DNA from: Prostheceraeus crozeri
Lineage: Eukaryota > Platyhelminthes > Polycladida > Euryleptidae
Reading direction: 5' to 3'
Assembly (NCBI GenBank): GCA_907163375.1
Contig: CAJQUW010001420.1
Coordinates: forward strand, 1,178,001-1,242,000
Length of the DNA: 64,000 bases
The notes under the pieces were generated by a model. That model had not been told where the DNA came from. It worked only from the letters and a program-made list of their open reading frames with translations, and did not search any database. This document shows, piece after piece, positions 63,101-64,000 of this stretch. The translations under genes were made by a program, and so were the position numbers. The stretch's first letter is position 1; each line of letters starts with the position of its first letter.

Positions 63101-63227
63101 TGCCGGTCCGGATCGTCTACTTCTCACTGTCAATGATCAGCAACCATTCCTACTCCGAATCATCTCAACCAAGAGAACAGAGAAAAGCGGATTGAGGATT
63201 GAATCGAGCCATCCGAATGTTGTTCAG
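2996..63227 (+). CDS. NUP210: nuclear pore membrane glycoprotein gp210 (partial, 20 exons)
   Basis: gp210 is a single-pass integral membrane protein of the nuclear pore complex. Most of the protein sits in the perinuclear lumen as a series of Ig-like (BIG2-type) domains, followed by one membrane helix and a short pore-facing tail. Twenty exons join in phase (2996-3138, 4182-4313, 4874-5058, 6220-6427, 6490-6624, 8688-8971, 10083-10355, 28997-29252, 29327-29801, 31952-32054, 32249-32305, 36084-36365, 47832-48055, 48800-49202, 49270-49417, 50162-50493, 56455-56684, 58255-58654, 59782-59977, 62482-63227), giving 5,212 coding bases. Family landmarks appear in order: KCDVIVDKI, GNTFSSLQGIPFEW, VVEPGYLMF, WVLETGRQY, GGSGEYLWTV, NGGPQPWI, VYDLCLEAP, TTGGPQPLGA. 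The N-terminal signal-peptide exon(s) and the C-terminal membrane/tail exons are absent. Intron sizes run from 62 bp to 18.6 kb, the largest being filled by transposons. Confidence 0.93.
3139..4181 (+). other. gp210 intron, nothing recognised
   Basis: A 1,043-bp AT-rich intron between GTAAGT and TTGTATTGTAG. I see no gene, TE terminus or RNA gene in it. Confidence 0.6.
4182..4313 (+). CDS. NUP210: gp210 exon b
   Basis: It enters in phase 1 and leaves in phase 1 (donor GTAAGA). The product TGHVIKCDVIVDKINKLEIT and the following LFLHDAPEALVIKAYDEFG match the conserved gp210 segment of the form CDxIVD...TTRELYLEDSP. This is one of the clearest family identifiers in the window. Confidence 0.92.
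4489..4662. mobile_element. foldback MITE with ~65-bp inverted arms
   Basis: The left arm starting AAAGTAAGAAAAAATAGCC and the reverse complement of the right arm, starting AAAGACAGTAAGAAAAAAGCC, align over roughly 65 bp. They share blocks such as GAGAATA, TTATTGCT and TTTCGCC. The whole ~174-bp unit would fold into one long hairpin around 4557-4600. There is no ORF. It sits in the intron between gp210 exons b and c. The superfamily cannot be assigned because no clear target duplication is visible. Confidence 0.65.
4874..5058 (+). CDS. NUP210: gp210 exon c
   Basis: The acceptor is CTTTACAG and the donor GTAATA; phase 1 in, phase 0 out. The joined codon restores GNTFSSLQGIPFEWRIFP, the gp210 stretch that follows the DxEGNTFS motif. 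The end (ATPDHIGELEAQGMQ) corresponds to the gp210 segment before the ILVSGMKTG motif. Confidence 0.92.
5059..6219 (+). other. gp210 intron with a LINE relic
   Basis: A 1,161-bp intron. Apart from the relic at 5818-6050 I see only AT-rich sequence, including a locally repeated CATTTGACATA(C) motif at about 5578-5635. Confidence 0.55.
5818..6050 (+). mobile_element. old relic of the LINE family at 646-2930
   Basis: TCGATAGTAGCAGCTCTGCA matches the LINE at about 2541 (TCGGTAGAAGCAGCTCTGCA), and CCGCTTCCCCAGACCA plus CAATCTAGATAGTT match its end at about 2708-2755. Indels and stops show long decay. It is in the same orientation as the young copy and covers only the C-terminal ~200 bp of the RT ORF. 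Confidence 0.7.
6220..6427 (+). CDS. NUP210: gp210 exon d
   Basis: The acceptor is GATCTTTCAG and the donor GTAAAT; phase 0 in, phase 1 out. It encodes GYMQLVSGLKTGSARVGVSV and then VRPGEVKLLVMANSVLSPAL and KYHVHVVQQGNVI. These match the gp210 segment LVSGMKTGSSKLKARI...VRPAEVRLLILENILLNPA. Confidence 0.92.
6490..6624 (+). CDS. NUP210: gp210 exon e
   Basis: It follows a 62-bp intron. Phase 1 in, phase 1 out; the donor is GTAAGT. It encodes EIDMPSAQYYLELNSSQGEI and then SATVTALKLGVAEVTLHD, matching the gp210 MPSDQYELQLQNS and VTALQLGQ landmarks. Confidence 0.9.
6625..8687 (+). other. gp210 intron, nothing recognised
   Basis: A 2,063-bp AT-rich intron. I looked for exons, TE termini and structured repeats and found none that I can support. 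Confidence 0.5.
8688..8971 (+). CDS. NUP210: gp210 exon f
   Basis: The acceptor is CTCTTCCAG and the donor GTAAGG; phase 1 in, phase 0 out. It encodes LHVVEPGYLMFVVSPGKRWV and then LETGRQYVVTVHIFD and KYFRVLSSTLNGTQHLVE. This is the most strongly conserved gp210 block (VVEPGYLGF, RWVLETGRLYEITIEVFD, FFEVLSSSQNGS). Confidence 0.95.
8972..10082 (+). other. gp210 intron, nothing recognised
   Basis: A 1,111-bp intron with no supported gene or element. Confidence 0.5.
10083..10355 (+). CDS. NUP210: gp210 exon g
   Basis: The acceptor is CATTTTTAG and the donor GTAAGA; phase 0 in and out (91 codons). It encodes GTQEVEIYKPIEVIPPLVIL and then FQLKAIGGSGEYLWTVPSDG and VNGRGELTVQ. These match the gp210 [20 protein letters not shown] and AHGGSGNFSW landmarks. 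A Ty3/gypsy-type LTR begins only 40 bp after the donor. Confidence 0.93.
10396..10621 (-). repeat. 3' LTR
   Basis: On the + strand it begins TGTTATGTATCTG and ends TTATCTAACA, so it has inverted TGTTA/TAACA ends. It is 226 bp, 9 bp longer than its partner because of an extra ATATATTAT-type insertion near 10530. It starts 40 bp inside the gp210 intron. Confidence 0.9.
10659..11837 (-). pseudogene. gypsy-type integrase domain
   Basis: The reading frame starts in the region after RNase H. It shows the zinc-binding HHCC domain (HSGHPGIVQMKN ... CSICQSK), then the integrase core. Its Asp, Asp and Glu are visible in HIDFLGPID, IVSDNGPQFDS and NGRAERAVRSFKEKE. The tail is charged and ends in RRSTRIRKPVDRYTPG, typical of these elements. 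It is read in a different frame from the RNase H segment upstream, so a frameshift separates them near 11830. The segment after the core (from about DNILLSLNSGSG) looks shortened or rearranged. Confidence 0.88.
11827..12582 (-). pseudogene. RT thumb and RNase H of gypsy-type pol
   Basis: It begins MKSVIFLGHCLSEEGISIDP, the usual segment after the RT palm, and continues through FLGITNFYSSFIRDF to the RNase H core. Core residues are seen in TTDASLRGLGAVLSQ, EKEAMAFFWATTQKF and ETDHQPLEKLL. It lies in a frame shifted relative to both neighbours (RT palm before, integrase after), so two compensating frameshifts are needed for a continuous pol. Confidence 0.88.
12579..13112 (-). pseudogene. reverse transcriptase palm of gypsy-type pol
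   Basis: It contains TGDFKLLNCQL, the first Asp motif YFSVIDLESAYHQLKL, and YRYNFLPQGISSAPGEFQ. The active site is YYDDILIVGKTEEEL, the YxDD box of Ty3/gypsy RTs. It terminates at KVNPNKSK followed by TGA, where one missing base appears to have shifted the frame. It is in the same frame as the protease segment but separated from it by an in-frame TAA at 13179-13181. Confidence 0.9.
13413..13913 (-). pseudogene. gag nucleocapsid and aspartic protease segment
   Basis: Two zinc-knuckle-like motifs are visible: CRKCGQKHGYRQCPAFGKTC and CSKCGGKNHFHQVC. A retroviral-type protease start follows (FQVDTGSHVSGI, with the DTG active site). The frame is closed by a TAA at 13413-13415, but the protease continues in the same frame beyond it (VLGRDLIASLKLLP near 13270) up to a further TAA at 13179. 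An additional in-frame TAA lies at 13911-13913, before the zinc-knuckle segment. Confidence 0.85.
13914..14063 (-). pseudogene. gag N-terminal remnant
   Basis: From the ATG at 14063 about 50 codons are open: MATEKRLNLGRKESAEAWLI and on to the TAA at 13911-13913. This resembles gag starts of invertebrate gypsy-type elements, but the usual capsid part (well over 100 codons) between here and the zinc knuckles is missing. An internal deletion is likely. The ATG touches the LTR edge and overlaps the presumed primer-binding site. Confidence 0.65.
14064..14280 (-). repeat. 5' LTR
   Basis: A 217-bp partner of the repeat at 10396-10621, identical apart from three substitutions and the 9-bp gap. The element reads right to left, so this is its 5' LTR. 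The gag ATG (14061-14063) begins immediately next to it. Confidence 0.9.
14534..16750 (+). mobile_element. hAT DNA transposon 1
   Basis: It is flanked by a perfect 8-bp target duplication CTCCTACC (14526-14533 and 16751-16758), diagnostic of hAT. The inverted ends are TAGGGCTCCGAACGGATC and, on the other strand, TGGGGCTCCTACCGGATC. Both ends carry clusters of the palindromic GATCCGGATC / CCGGATCGGATCCGG motif (about 14551-14660 and 16648-16735), presumably subterminal transposase-binding repeats. The transposase inside is incomplete and broken. Confidence 0.92.
15009..16140 (+). pseudogene. hAT transposase, C-terminal half, broken
   Basis: Three pieces cover one protein. The piece at 15009-15713 has the hAT motif DVRTRWNSTYAMLQRLV and LLDPRLKKDFF. 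Around 15685-15695 an eight-T run marks a frameshift into the frame of 15634-15930 (SYFEKIYSP ... EEINTYFSLPREE), which ends in a TAG at 15928. The same frame resumes with the hAT dimerisation region (PLKWWTMHEKQF, LGIPASSVSVERTFN) and stops at 16138-16140. The N-terminal BED finger and the first catalytic Asp residues are not seen, so the element is internally deleted. Confidence 0.85.
16759..18140 (+). other. intron stretch with MADF relic and scattered inverted motifs
   Basis: Apart from the MADF-like fragment, a GCCAGTCGAC-type motif occurs in both orientations (about 17000 and 17610) and may be the remains of element ends. The boundaries cannot be defined by eye. Confidence 0.35.
17164..17345 (+). 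pseudogene. MADF-domain relic
   Basis: The frame with HLWVAKSNKFKDAERVNSSW and KQISRTL, followed after a stop or shift by HARKRWKHLRDQYMRLRVRN, has the MADF pattern (a W..I segment, then a KRWK.LRDQY helix). MADF proteins accompany PIF/Harbinger transposases as Myb-like partners and also occur as host transcription factors. No transposase remains beside it. It is a short decayed piece. Confidence 0.5.
18141..18905. mobile_element. pogo/Tigger-like MITE, decayed
   Basis: The left end ACAGTAGAATCTGCGTAATT and the reverse complement of the right end (CTGCAGTATCAAGATCCTGCGTAATT) resemble each other and the CAGTAGAACCTG... ends of pogo/Tigger elements. The interior repeats GCGTAATT/AATTCGGCAATTCGCATAA motifs. 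There is no ORF. Confidence 0.45.
18906..21772 (+). other. intron stretch, nothing recognised
   Basis: AT-rich sequence of about 2.9 kb with only short random ORFs. I see no TE termini, tRNA or exon. Confidence 0.4.
21773..22002 (+). mobile_element. tRNA-derived SINE, copy 1
   Basis: The core at 21807-21988 matches the SINE at 29934 almost base for base: TGGTCTC(C/G)GT..CACA, CTTGGCCTAGCGATCTTTTG, AGGTCGAGCCC, GGAAGTCGGCAGGAAGGGCA and CCCCAAGTATGGGGAGTAGT. The head has A-box and B-box-like segments of an RNA polymerase III promoter. A 14-bp duplication AGTCTGCGTTGATG lies at 21773-21786 and 21989-22002. An extra 20 bp of unknown origin sits between the left duplication and the tRNA head. Confidence 0.8.
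22003..23295 (+). other. intron stretch, nothing recognised
   Basis: About 1.3 kb without supported genes. A run of 12 C residues occurs at about 23045-23056. Confidence 0.4.
23296..24061 (+). repeat. left inverted arm
   Basis: It pairs with 28049-28809. It includes, on the minus strand, a tRNA-like B box (GGGTTCGAATCCCGGCG, near 23870-23895). The first ~130 bp after the terminal 26 nt are poorly conserved between arms; the rest aligns well. Confidence 0.7.
24062..26093. other. spacer inside the inverted-arm segment, left of the lectin ORF
   Basis: About 2 kb with no transposase or other domain I can recognise. All ORFs here are short and unsupported. Confidence 0.4.
26094..26840 (-). CDS. 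secreted PAN/apple plus C-type-lectin-like protein
   Basis: The ORF opens further upstream, but the best start is the ATG at 26838-26840, giving 248 aa with a clear signal peptide (MLIWLHLIFFTTNLIFIAPC). Residues ~22-80 look like a PAN/apple domain with Cys at 51, 55, 62 and 73. Residues ~108-242 look like a C-type lectin-like domain: C110 in FECP, C139, a WEWYY segment, and the EPN sugar-site motif at 208-210. The usual WND motif is replaced by LNN (227-229), and the two Cys normally between EPN and the C-terminal Cys are reduced to those at 240/242. Calcium-dependent sugar binding is therefore doubtful. The ORF is uninterrupted, lies antisense in a gp210 intron, and could be a single-exon gene, one exon of a larger gene, or cargo of the surrounding repeat segment. 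Confidence 0.72.
   Translation of the reverse strand: MLIWLHLIFFTTNLIFIAPCSDFVRFTVPEDYLQKISIFTQIHDTPSIRQCMESCLLESRRCIAVYHTSRDVCELIEKIDYFHLKWALAGSSHSPHRTVNLWVQKHNFECPRSFPLAWNIDRYVLVTETANWETSLESCTIKGGFLTEIDDAEELKAVQRMVSGSSIVQLRLGGIYRSSGGSDTSPDHQWEWYYSRREVDSEMWSINEPNNLDTEKTVSISAGSGKLNNVNASALLPYFCKCFTFQII
26841..28048. other. spacer inside the inverted-arm segment, right of the lectin ORF
   Basis: It holds the putative promoter side of the lectin ORF; GATAATAAA on the minus strand near 26920 is a weak TATA-like match. No other gene is visible. Confidence 0.35.
28049..28809 (-). repeat. right inverted arm
   Basis: It pairs with 23296-24061. It contains on the + strand a tRNA-like segment (about 28190-28256) ending in the B-box-like GGTTTCGAATCCC. 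Confidence 0.7.
28190..28256 (+). other. tRNA-like pol III promoter remnant
   Basis: TGTGATAGAGTGCTCGC is A-box-like and GGTTTCGAATCCC is close to the B-box consensus, spaced as in a tRNA-derived SINE head. The acceptor and anticodon stems do not form a credible cloverleaf, so it is not called as a functional tRNA. Confidence 0.4.
28997..29252 (+). CDS. NUP210: gp210 exon h
   Basis: The acceptor is TCTGTGCAG and the donor GTAAGT; phase 0 in, phase 1 out. It encodes GRGHSDVFASDVRNAENRGR and then GDVYVTSVAKLDFLLSRVEV. This fits the gp210 segment with IQAHDVQNPLHFGEMKVYV and the following Ig-like domain. Confidence 0.88.
29327..29801 (+). CDS. NUP210: gp210 exon i
   Basis: It follows a 74-bp intron; phase 1 in, phase 2 out. 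It contains CALVRVKGHKLGFTDVTARY, TLEARVTVGAFHPLHYL, VGVNGGPQPWIHNPAGYF and LETSVGNKVTSKNAFPVV. These match gp210 ITIAAYLPLKAVDP, FEGGPRPWILEPSKFF and LSVGNKPSLTNPFPAVEP. Confidence 0.94.
30047..31024. mobile_element. small non-autonomous DNA transposon (element D) inside the SINE
   Basis: Its ends are perfect 27-bp inverted repeats (30047-30073 and 30998-31024) beginning TACCGTACTTTTCCGTAATA. The outer TA may be the target duplication, as in Tc1/mariner-like and some other TA-targeting elements. The GCTGCCA motif recurs internally near both ends. There is no ORF. A TATAC-rich palindromic microsatellite (about 30362-30456) lies inside. Confidence 0.82.
30362..30456. repeat. palindromic GTATATAC microsatellite
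   Basis: It is an alternation of GTATATAC, CTTGTATATA and TATATAC words, able to pair with itself. It lies within element D. Confidence 0.7.
31118..31951 (+). other. gp210 intron remainder, nothing recognised
   Basis: About 0.8 kb between the SINE and exon j without supported features. Confidence 0.45.
31952..32054 (+). CDS. NUP210: gp210 exon j
   Basis: The acceptor is TATTTTTAG and the donor GTAAGC; phase 2 in, phase 0 out. With the two bases carried over it reads DLVCAIPAVLHLVPLLHLPK and then PPCPIVNDTTQE. This fits the gp210 segment VKFVCAPPSRL ... LSCPLLQQNKQ. Confidence 0.85.
32249..32305 (+). CDS. NUP210: gp210 microexon k (candidate, 57 nt)
   Basis: TCTTTCAG precedes and GTATGA follows an open 19-codon piece (FVDGSARFAQVIGCLIRVR), phase 0 on both sides. 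It can therefore be included or skipped without changing frame. It falls where vertebrate gp210 has only a few residues between CPLLQQNKQ and the HRNPRLDL segment, so it would be an insertion. It may be alternatively spliced or spurious. Confidence 0.5.
32306..36083 (+). other. gp210 intron, nothing firmly recognised
   Basis: A 3.8-kb intron. A GGGTAGCAACCCTGG motif at about 35966-35980 looks like one end of a hAT-type element (reverse complement CAGGGTTGCTACCC), but I could not find a partner. ORFs at 33615-34055 are short and match nothing I know. Confidence 0.4.
36084..36365 (+). CDS. NUP210: gp210 exon l
   Basis: The acceptor is GATTTCCAG and the donor GTAAGA; phase 0 in and out (94 codons). 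It reads RPIHNDRKLDVDLVVVDSEG and then HRFDQCNSLDIRISSS, matching gp210 [28 protein letters not shown]. The later part, GAITVSAHTSGFLSSATPRG, matches AITATATGYQESHLSSA. Confidence 0.93.
39085..41798 (+). mobile_element. hAT DNA transposon 2
   Basis: It has a perfect 8-bp target duplication CTTCAATC (39077-39084 and 41799-41806) and a perfect 18-bp terminal inverted repeat CAGGGGTCGGAAAAAATT. Subterminal AATTAATTG / ATTGATTGA repeats occur near both ends (39096-39190 and 41690-41775). The transposase is nearly complete. This is the most intact DNA transposon in the window. Confidence 0.95.
39613..41257 (+). pseudogene. hAT transposase, nearly intact
   Basis: The first piece (39613-39837) holds a BED-type zinc finger (SSWKCKCGKTL ... 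WSNLLCHLKS, followed by a stop and HPDF). The main piece starts upstream of 39950, in a frame different from the BED piece, and runs to the stop at 41257. It contains ALLLDSWSHNSTHFVAV and ALIGDNCSVNKALA (catalytic Asp regions), CSSHRLNLAV, NVTRWSSTYEMVTRY, and the dimerisation end LLPTSNVLERFFSVAG. One frame change between about 39835 and 39880 separates the pieces; it could be a lesion or a short intron. The main ORF has no other lesion, so activity was lost recently if at all. Confidence 0.88.
42230..43275 (+). repeat. 23-bp minisatellite, about 45 units
   Basis: The unit is GTTCCCAGTACTGTTTCATTAAT with a common variant GCTCACAGTACTGTTTCATTAAT. Each unit contains the 8-bp palindrome CAGTACTG. 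Two units near 42595-42630 are shortened to CACAGTACTATTTAATGTT. The GTTCCC and GCTCAC variants are interspersed, as expected from repeated unequal exchange. Confidence 0.95.
43291..45170. other. unique core of element A
   Basis: About 1.9 kb between the two arrays. I see no ORF with recognisable domains and no RNA gene. It may be the remains of a coding interior or captured host DNA. Confidence 0.45.
45175..45990 (+). repeat. 62-bp tandem array with perfect palindromes
   Basis: The unit is about 62 bp (for example starts at 45181 and 45243) and recurs about a dozen times with small variants. Each unit contains the 22-bp perfect palindrome AATGTTTCATT/AATGAAACATT followed by ACATGAAACCATGGCAG. 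Tandem palindromes of this kind could extrude as cruciforms. Confidence 0.93.
46190..46748 (-). pseudogene. C-terminal fragment of a second non-LTR reverse transcriptase
   Basis: On the minus strand 46748-46425 reads VHYLGDVLCCEGGAELVPAR, SAWRKWKDIANLLRNRHIPL and YNYCIRPVLLYGAESWNLTQ. This is the thumb/C-terminal region common to RTE/CR1-like ORF2 proteins. A frame change near 46430 leads to LRWFGHIKHRNIVEPIRHVL and a terminal region (about 46440-46190). It is unrelated in sequence to the LINE at 646-2930 and begins about 95 bp beyond element A. It is truncated and frameshifted. Confidence 0.78.
46760..47831 (+). other. intron stretch, nothing recognised
   Basis: About 1.1 kb. A minus-strand stretch near 46790-46840 could be a further decayed piece of the LINE fragment, but I cannot support it. 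Confidence 0.35.
47832..48055 (+). CDS. NUP210: gp210 exon m
   Basis: The acceptor is CCTTCACAG and the donor GTAAGT; phase 0 in, phase 2 out. It reads VRAELFLKTVQNTQVSPDRL and then RLFDHDDSTARANIDHGSGH. This matches gp210 [21 protein letters not shown] and AELRIREGSGYF. Confidence 0.92.
48056..48799 (+). other. gp210 intron, nothing recognised
   Basis: A 744-bp intron with no supported feature. Confidence 0.5.
48800..49202 (+). CDS. NUP210: gp210 exon n
   Basis: The acceptor is ATGTTTCAG and the donor GTAACG; phase 2 in, phase 0 out. It reads VIFNVYDLCLEAPAGPPLLH, VDKLQLGKEAQFSAQALDQS and AQYFSKMKLTAVLIES, then IKGIALGVDRL. These fit gp210 IMIHDLCLVFPAPA, VDKVEIGKTVKAYVRVLD, KYFPFMDLKLRAA and IRGVAIGQTSL. 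Confidence 0.94.
49270..49417 (+). CDS. NUP210: gp210 exon o
   Basis: It follows a 67-bp intron; phase 0 in, phase 1 out. The open frame runs on past the donor GTATCA, but splicing there is supported because the next exon restores GNKVSRVGRAGLVTGLSEG. It encodes VYPPLTLVPDDITLLKGASF and TTGGPQPLGAIDF, matching gp210 VFPPFRLMPRKVTLLIGA and SEGGPQPQSNILF. Confidence 0.9.
49418..50161 (+). other. gp210 intron, nothing recognised
   Basis: A 744-bp intron with no supported feature. Confidence 0.5.
50162..50493 (+). CDS. NUP210: gp210 exon p
   Basis: The acceptor is GATTGTCAG and the donor GTAAGA; phase 1 in, phase 0 out. It reads VGRAGLVTGLSEGLTHVEAR, LNGVRIHTPLTVVETGSILP and AFEFHWSLSSEQVARLEH. 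These match gp210 VSAAGLVQGLAIGNG, VRIRAPIMRMRTGTQMP and LTFHWSVTKRDVLDL. Confidence 0.94.
50494..52114 (+). other. gp210 intron, left part, nothing recognised
   Basis: About 1.6 kb of AT-rich sequence before element C. No gene, TE end or RNA is visible. Confidence 0.45.
52330..52785 (+). pseudogene. hAT-like transposase remnant, upstream piece
   Basis: Readable pieces in alternating frames include YNISFGSDAQKLFNALSASD, VHAFFEKGTAKLLDYLPFG, SPDFEHWVNTAADLLPSV and, at the end, STANADVERQFSLLPD. The last matches the dimerisation signature of hAT-like transposases. There are several frameshifts and stops. The reading continues on the far side of element B (55562 onward). Confidence 0.65.
52808..53370. 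repeat. left palindromic repeat block of element B
   Basis: Imperfect repeats of ATACTATGAAACATAGTATG and AACATGTAACGCTCTGTCGG (GCCATACCCT...) with a period near 230-250 bp. The words are self-complementary. Confidence 0.8.
55210..55555. repeat. right palindromic repeat block of element B
   Basis: Tandem units of about 55-60 bp built on CATACTATGTTTCATAGTATG and ACGTATGCAT(T/C)(A/G)TTCATACTT. Open frames here are only translations of the repeat. Confidence 0.8.
55564..55910 (+). pseudogene. hAT-like transposase remnant, downstream piece
   Basis: Continuing from the upstream piece after element B, the frame reads ITKKRSNIRK, TLVVSKSCLRAMNWN, then MEHFYNAHAAYSERLKAEQL and a Lys-rich tail (EEVKRSNKRLKESKFKQ). 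Single stops interrupt it. The tail looks like coiled coil. Function cannot be assigned beyond the C-terminus of the element C protein. Confidence 0.55.
55911..56340 (+). other. 3' non-coding end of element C
   Basis: AT-rich sequence leading into the GGTAGGCGCGAATTCTGC subterminal region and the inverted terminus. No gene is seen. Confidence 0.55.
56455..56684 (+). CDS. NUP210: gp210 exon q
   Basis: The acceptor is GTGTTGTAG and the donor GTAAGT; phase 0 in, phase 2 out. It reads TEQSSGMRLIAITPGEVTIR, LRVVPTDPSAGQ and MSVKIISPLALLHP, then ITPLTEVNLRSNR. This fits gp210 [28 protein letters not shown] and MSPNSYIKLQTNR. Confidence 0.92.
56980..57045 (+). ncRNA. degenerate hammerhead-ribozyme-like motif
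   Basis: ATTGATAAAGGGTCTGGACCCGAAACGTC has the layout of a hammerhead core: a box close to CUGAUGA (here TTGATAA), stem II GGGTC/GACCC with a short loop, then the CGAAAC box. Two core positions differ, so catalysis is unlikely. Hammerheads of this type occur in Penelope-like retroelements and retrozymes. A competing 17-bp inverted repeat (AGACCCTTTGTCAATG / CATTGATAAAGGGTCT) overlaps it. Confidence 0.4.
57270..58033 (-). mobile_element. 3' fragment of the LINE family, reverse orientation
   Basis: From right to left it matches the LINE at 646-2930 from about position 2160 (CAAGTC(T/C)TTCG(C/T)AACCGCCAATCC, TGACATCT(C/T)AATGCTA) to its 3' hairpin. It is 5'-truncated near 58033. The region 57735-57496 is still open (MGEKLANELQPL ... 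[20 protein letters not shown]), but flanking parts have frame changes. It is older than the copy at 646 and younger than the relic at 5818. Confidence 0.88.
58255..58654 (+). CDS. NUP210: gp210 exon r
   Basis: The acceptor is TGTTTCAG and the donor GTCAGT; phase 2 in, phase 0 out. It reads RDDLARMSYAIVDPHGCSGT, GRLSSGSAKSTAVLTVTSHE, PIAYVMINLRQPEE and PFTVSYHDDLGAQFDVANLK. These match gp210 [31 protein letters not shown] and TFTVHFHDNSGDVFHAHSS. Confidence 0.93.
58655..59781 (+). other. gp210 intron, nothing recognised
   Basis: A 1.1-kb intron with no supported feature. Confidence 0.5.
59782..59977 (+). CDS. NUP210: gp210 exon s
   Basis: The acceptor is CTCTTTCAG and the donor GTAAGT; phase 0 in, phase 1 out. 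It reads ISRLASGGAHNTSLVMRVSD and FAISPSEVALTNGDIVCFRS, matching gp210 NNTCVVRTVSVG and [20 protein letters not shown]. Confidence 0.9.
60478..60570 (+). repeat. three ~30-bp tandem units
   Basis: Successive units of the form GA(C/G)A(A/G)(T/C)GCA(G/A)TCT(C/T)TTTTCAAATCA(T/G)C with small changes. Confidence 0.65.
60650..60790 (+). repeat. direct duplication, copy 1 (copy 2 at 61138-61275)
   Basis: CTACGCATATTC, ATTGAAATAT, TTCTCAAAGT and CATNTTGATGCTA occur in the same order in both copies, starting from a shared ACATCAGTTTCTT. The copies are clearly diverged and about 490 bp apart. Confidence 0.65.
61138..61275 (+). repeat. direct duplication, copy 2
   Basis: Partner of 60650-60790; see that entry for shared blocks. 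Confidence 0.65.
62482..63227 (+). CDS. NUP210: gp210 exon t (last visible)
   Basis: The acceptor is CATCATTTCAG and the donor GTGAGA; phase 1 in, phase 0 out (about 248 codons). It reads WITSNTDLLEIDTNTGVTMA and KGVGNTHI, matching gp210 [46 protein letters not shown] and VFVCELEMSG match the LRGECTPTQREVIQ and LISCQSQFK region. The end, GPDRLLLTVNDQQPFLLRII and SSHPNVVQ, corresponds to the last lumenal Ig-like domain. The membrane helix and cytoplasmic tail must lie downstream. Confidence 0.92.
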
Positions 63228-64000
63228 GTGAGATTTATAACCACTGTTGCAGGGGAGATGCTGGTCGCCAAGATTTCTGCCCTTCCGAGCTCTTAGAAAG
63301 AAAATGACATGGAGAATTATAGTAGCGTAACCTAGAAACTCTGATGTCAGAAGCGATTTTAGCGAATGATTTGATCAGATAAGTGCGCGCTACAAATTTG
63401 ATTATATATCTGAATTTCAAAGATTGCCATCGGAATTATATGGACTCCTATTAACTGCCGCTACTGCATGTGCGTATCTCCTACTAAATGACATCAGATT
63501 TGTCGGAATACTCCCGGAAGCTCCCGAGAAACGATCATTTTTGTAAGCATACCCCGATGACTCGTTCAGTCAGAAGTGTGTCGTATGAGAATTACAAGTC
63601 GAGATATTGTTTCATCTTCACTAATGTCTTTAAAGATGCTTGATTCATTGTGACACACTTTATGCAATGAATGTGCCGTAGAAAACCTCATAATGAAAGT
63701 AAATGATTGTAATTTCCTTCAAAATAGCAAATAATGCATAATCACATAAATTGTGCAAGTAGAATACAAATAAGCAGGGATGGACCGATTTTTTCATTTA
63801 AAACGAAAATCAAAAGTGTTCCTATTTTACCCTTGGTCTGTTTCTAAGTCTCGGGGTAAAAGTTCGACACTTTCAATGGCAAATTTTCTACGAAACTGCA
63901 TAAACAATAAACATTATTAATTATTAATTTATTTAAATTATATTCAACATTGAAGAAAAAAACTGGAAGCTGCACATTTCTTCACAGCGGCATAAATTTG
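63228..64000 (+). other. start of the next gp210 intron
   Basis: After the donor GTGAGA no further exon is visible to the end of the window. Confidence 0.55.

Overview
This window is eukaryotic, almost certainly from an invertebrate animal and perhaps a marine one, but I cannot name the species. It is AT-rich and full of transposable elements. Almost all of it (2996-63227, + strand) lies inside one multi-exon gene, the nuclear pore membrane glycoprotein gp210 (NUP210). I can place 20 exons with GT/AG borders and compatible phases. They give about 1,737 codons of the lumenal, Ig-like part of the protein. The first coding exon(s), with the signal peptide, and the last ones, with the membrane span and cytoplasmic tail, are not in the exons I can place. 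The 5' part should lie upstream of 2996 and probably of base 1; the 3' part lies beyond base 64000.

Layout: 1-590 holds nothing I recognise. A 5'-truncated non-LTR retrotransposon (about 646-2930) ends 66 bp before the first visible exon. Exons 1-7 (2996-10355) have small introns with a foldback MITE (4489-4662) and a relic of the same LINE family (5818-6050). The 18.6-kb intron 10356-28996 holds a degenerate Ty3/gypsy-type LTR element (minus, 10396-14280), a hAT element with an 8-bp target duplication (14534-16750), a MADF-domain relic (17164-17345), a pogo-like MITE (18141-18905), a tRNA-derived SINE (21773-22002) and a 5.5-kb segment bounded by ~760-bp inverted arms (23296-28809). That segment contains an opposite-strand PAN plus C-type-lectin ORF. 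Exons 8-12 follow (28997-36365), with a SINE split by a small TIR element in intron 9.

The 11.5-kb intron 36366-47831 holds a second hAT element (39085-41798), a 4.1-kb palindrome-rich element A (42001-46094) and a fragment of another LINE. Exons 13-16 (47832-50493) precede a 6-kb intron with a nested pair: element C (hAT-like, 52121-56340) interrupted by element B (52788-55561), which shares termini with element A. Exons 17-20 (56455-63227) include one more inverted copy of the first LINE family (57270-58033) and a hammerhead-like motif.

The genes do not form a pathway. gp210 is the host gene and nearly everything else is intronic mobile DNA. The most unusual material is the A/B family (TA-flanked CCCGTAC termini, long arrays of short palindromes, no visible transposase) and the lectin ORF between long inverted arms. 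Exon borders were called by eye from splice signals, phase and recalled vertebrate gp210 sequence; no alignment or RNA data were available.
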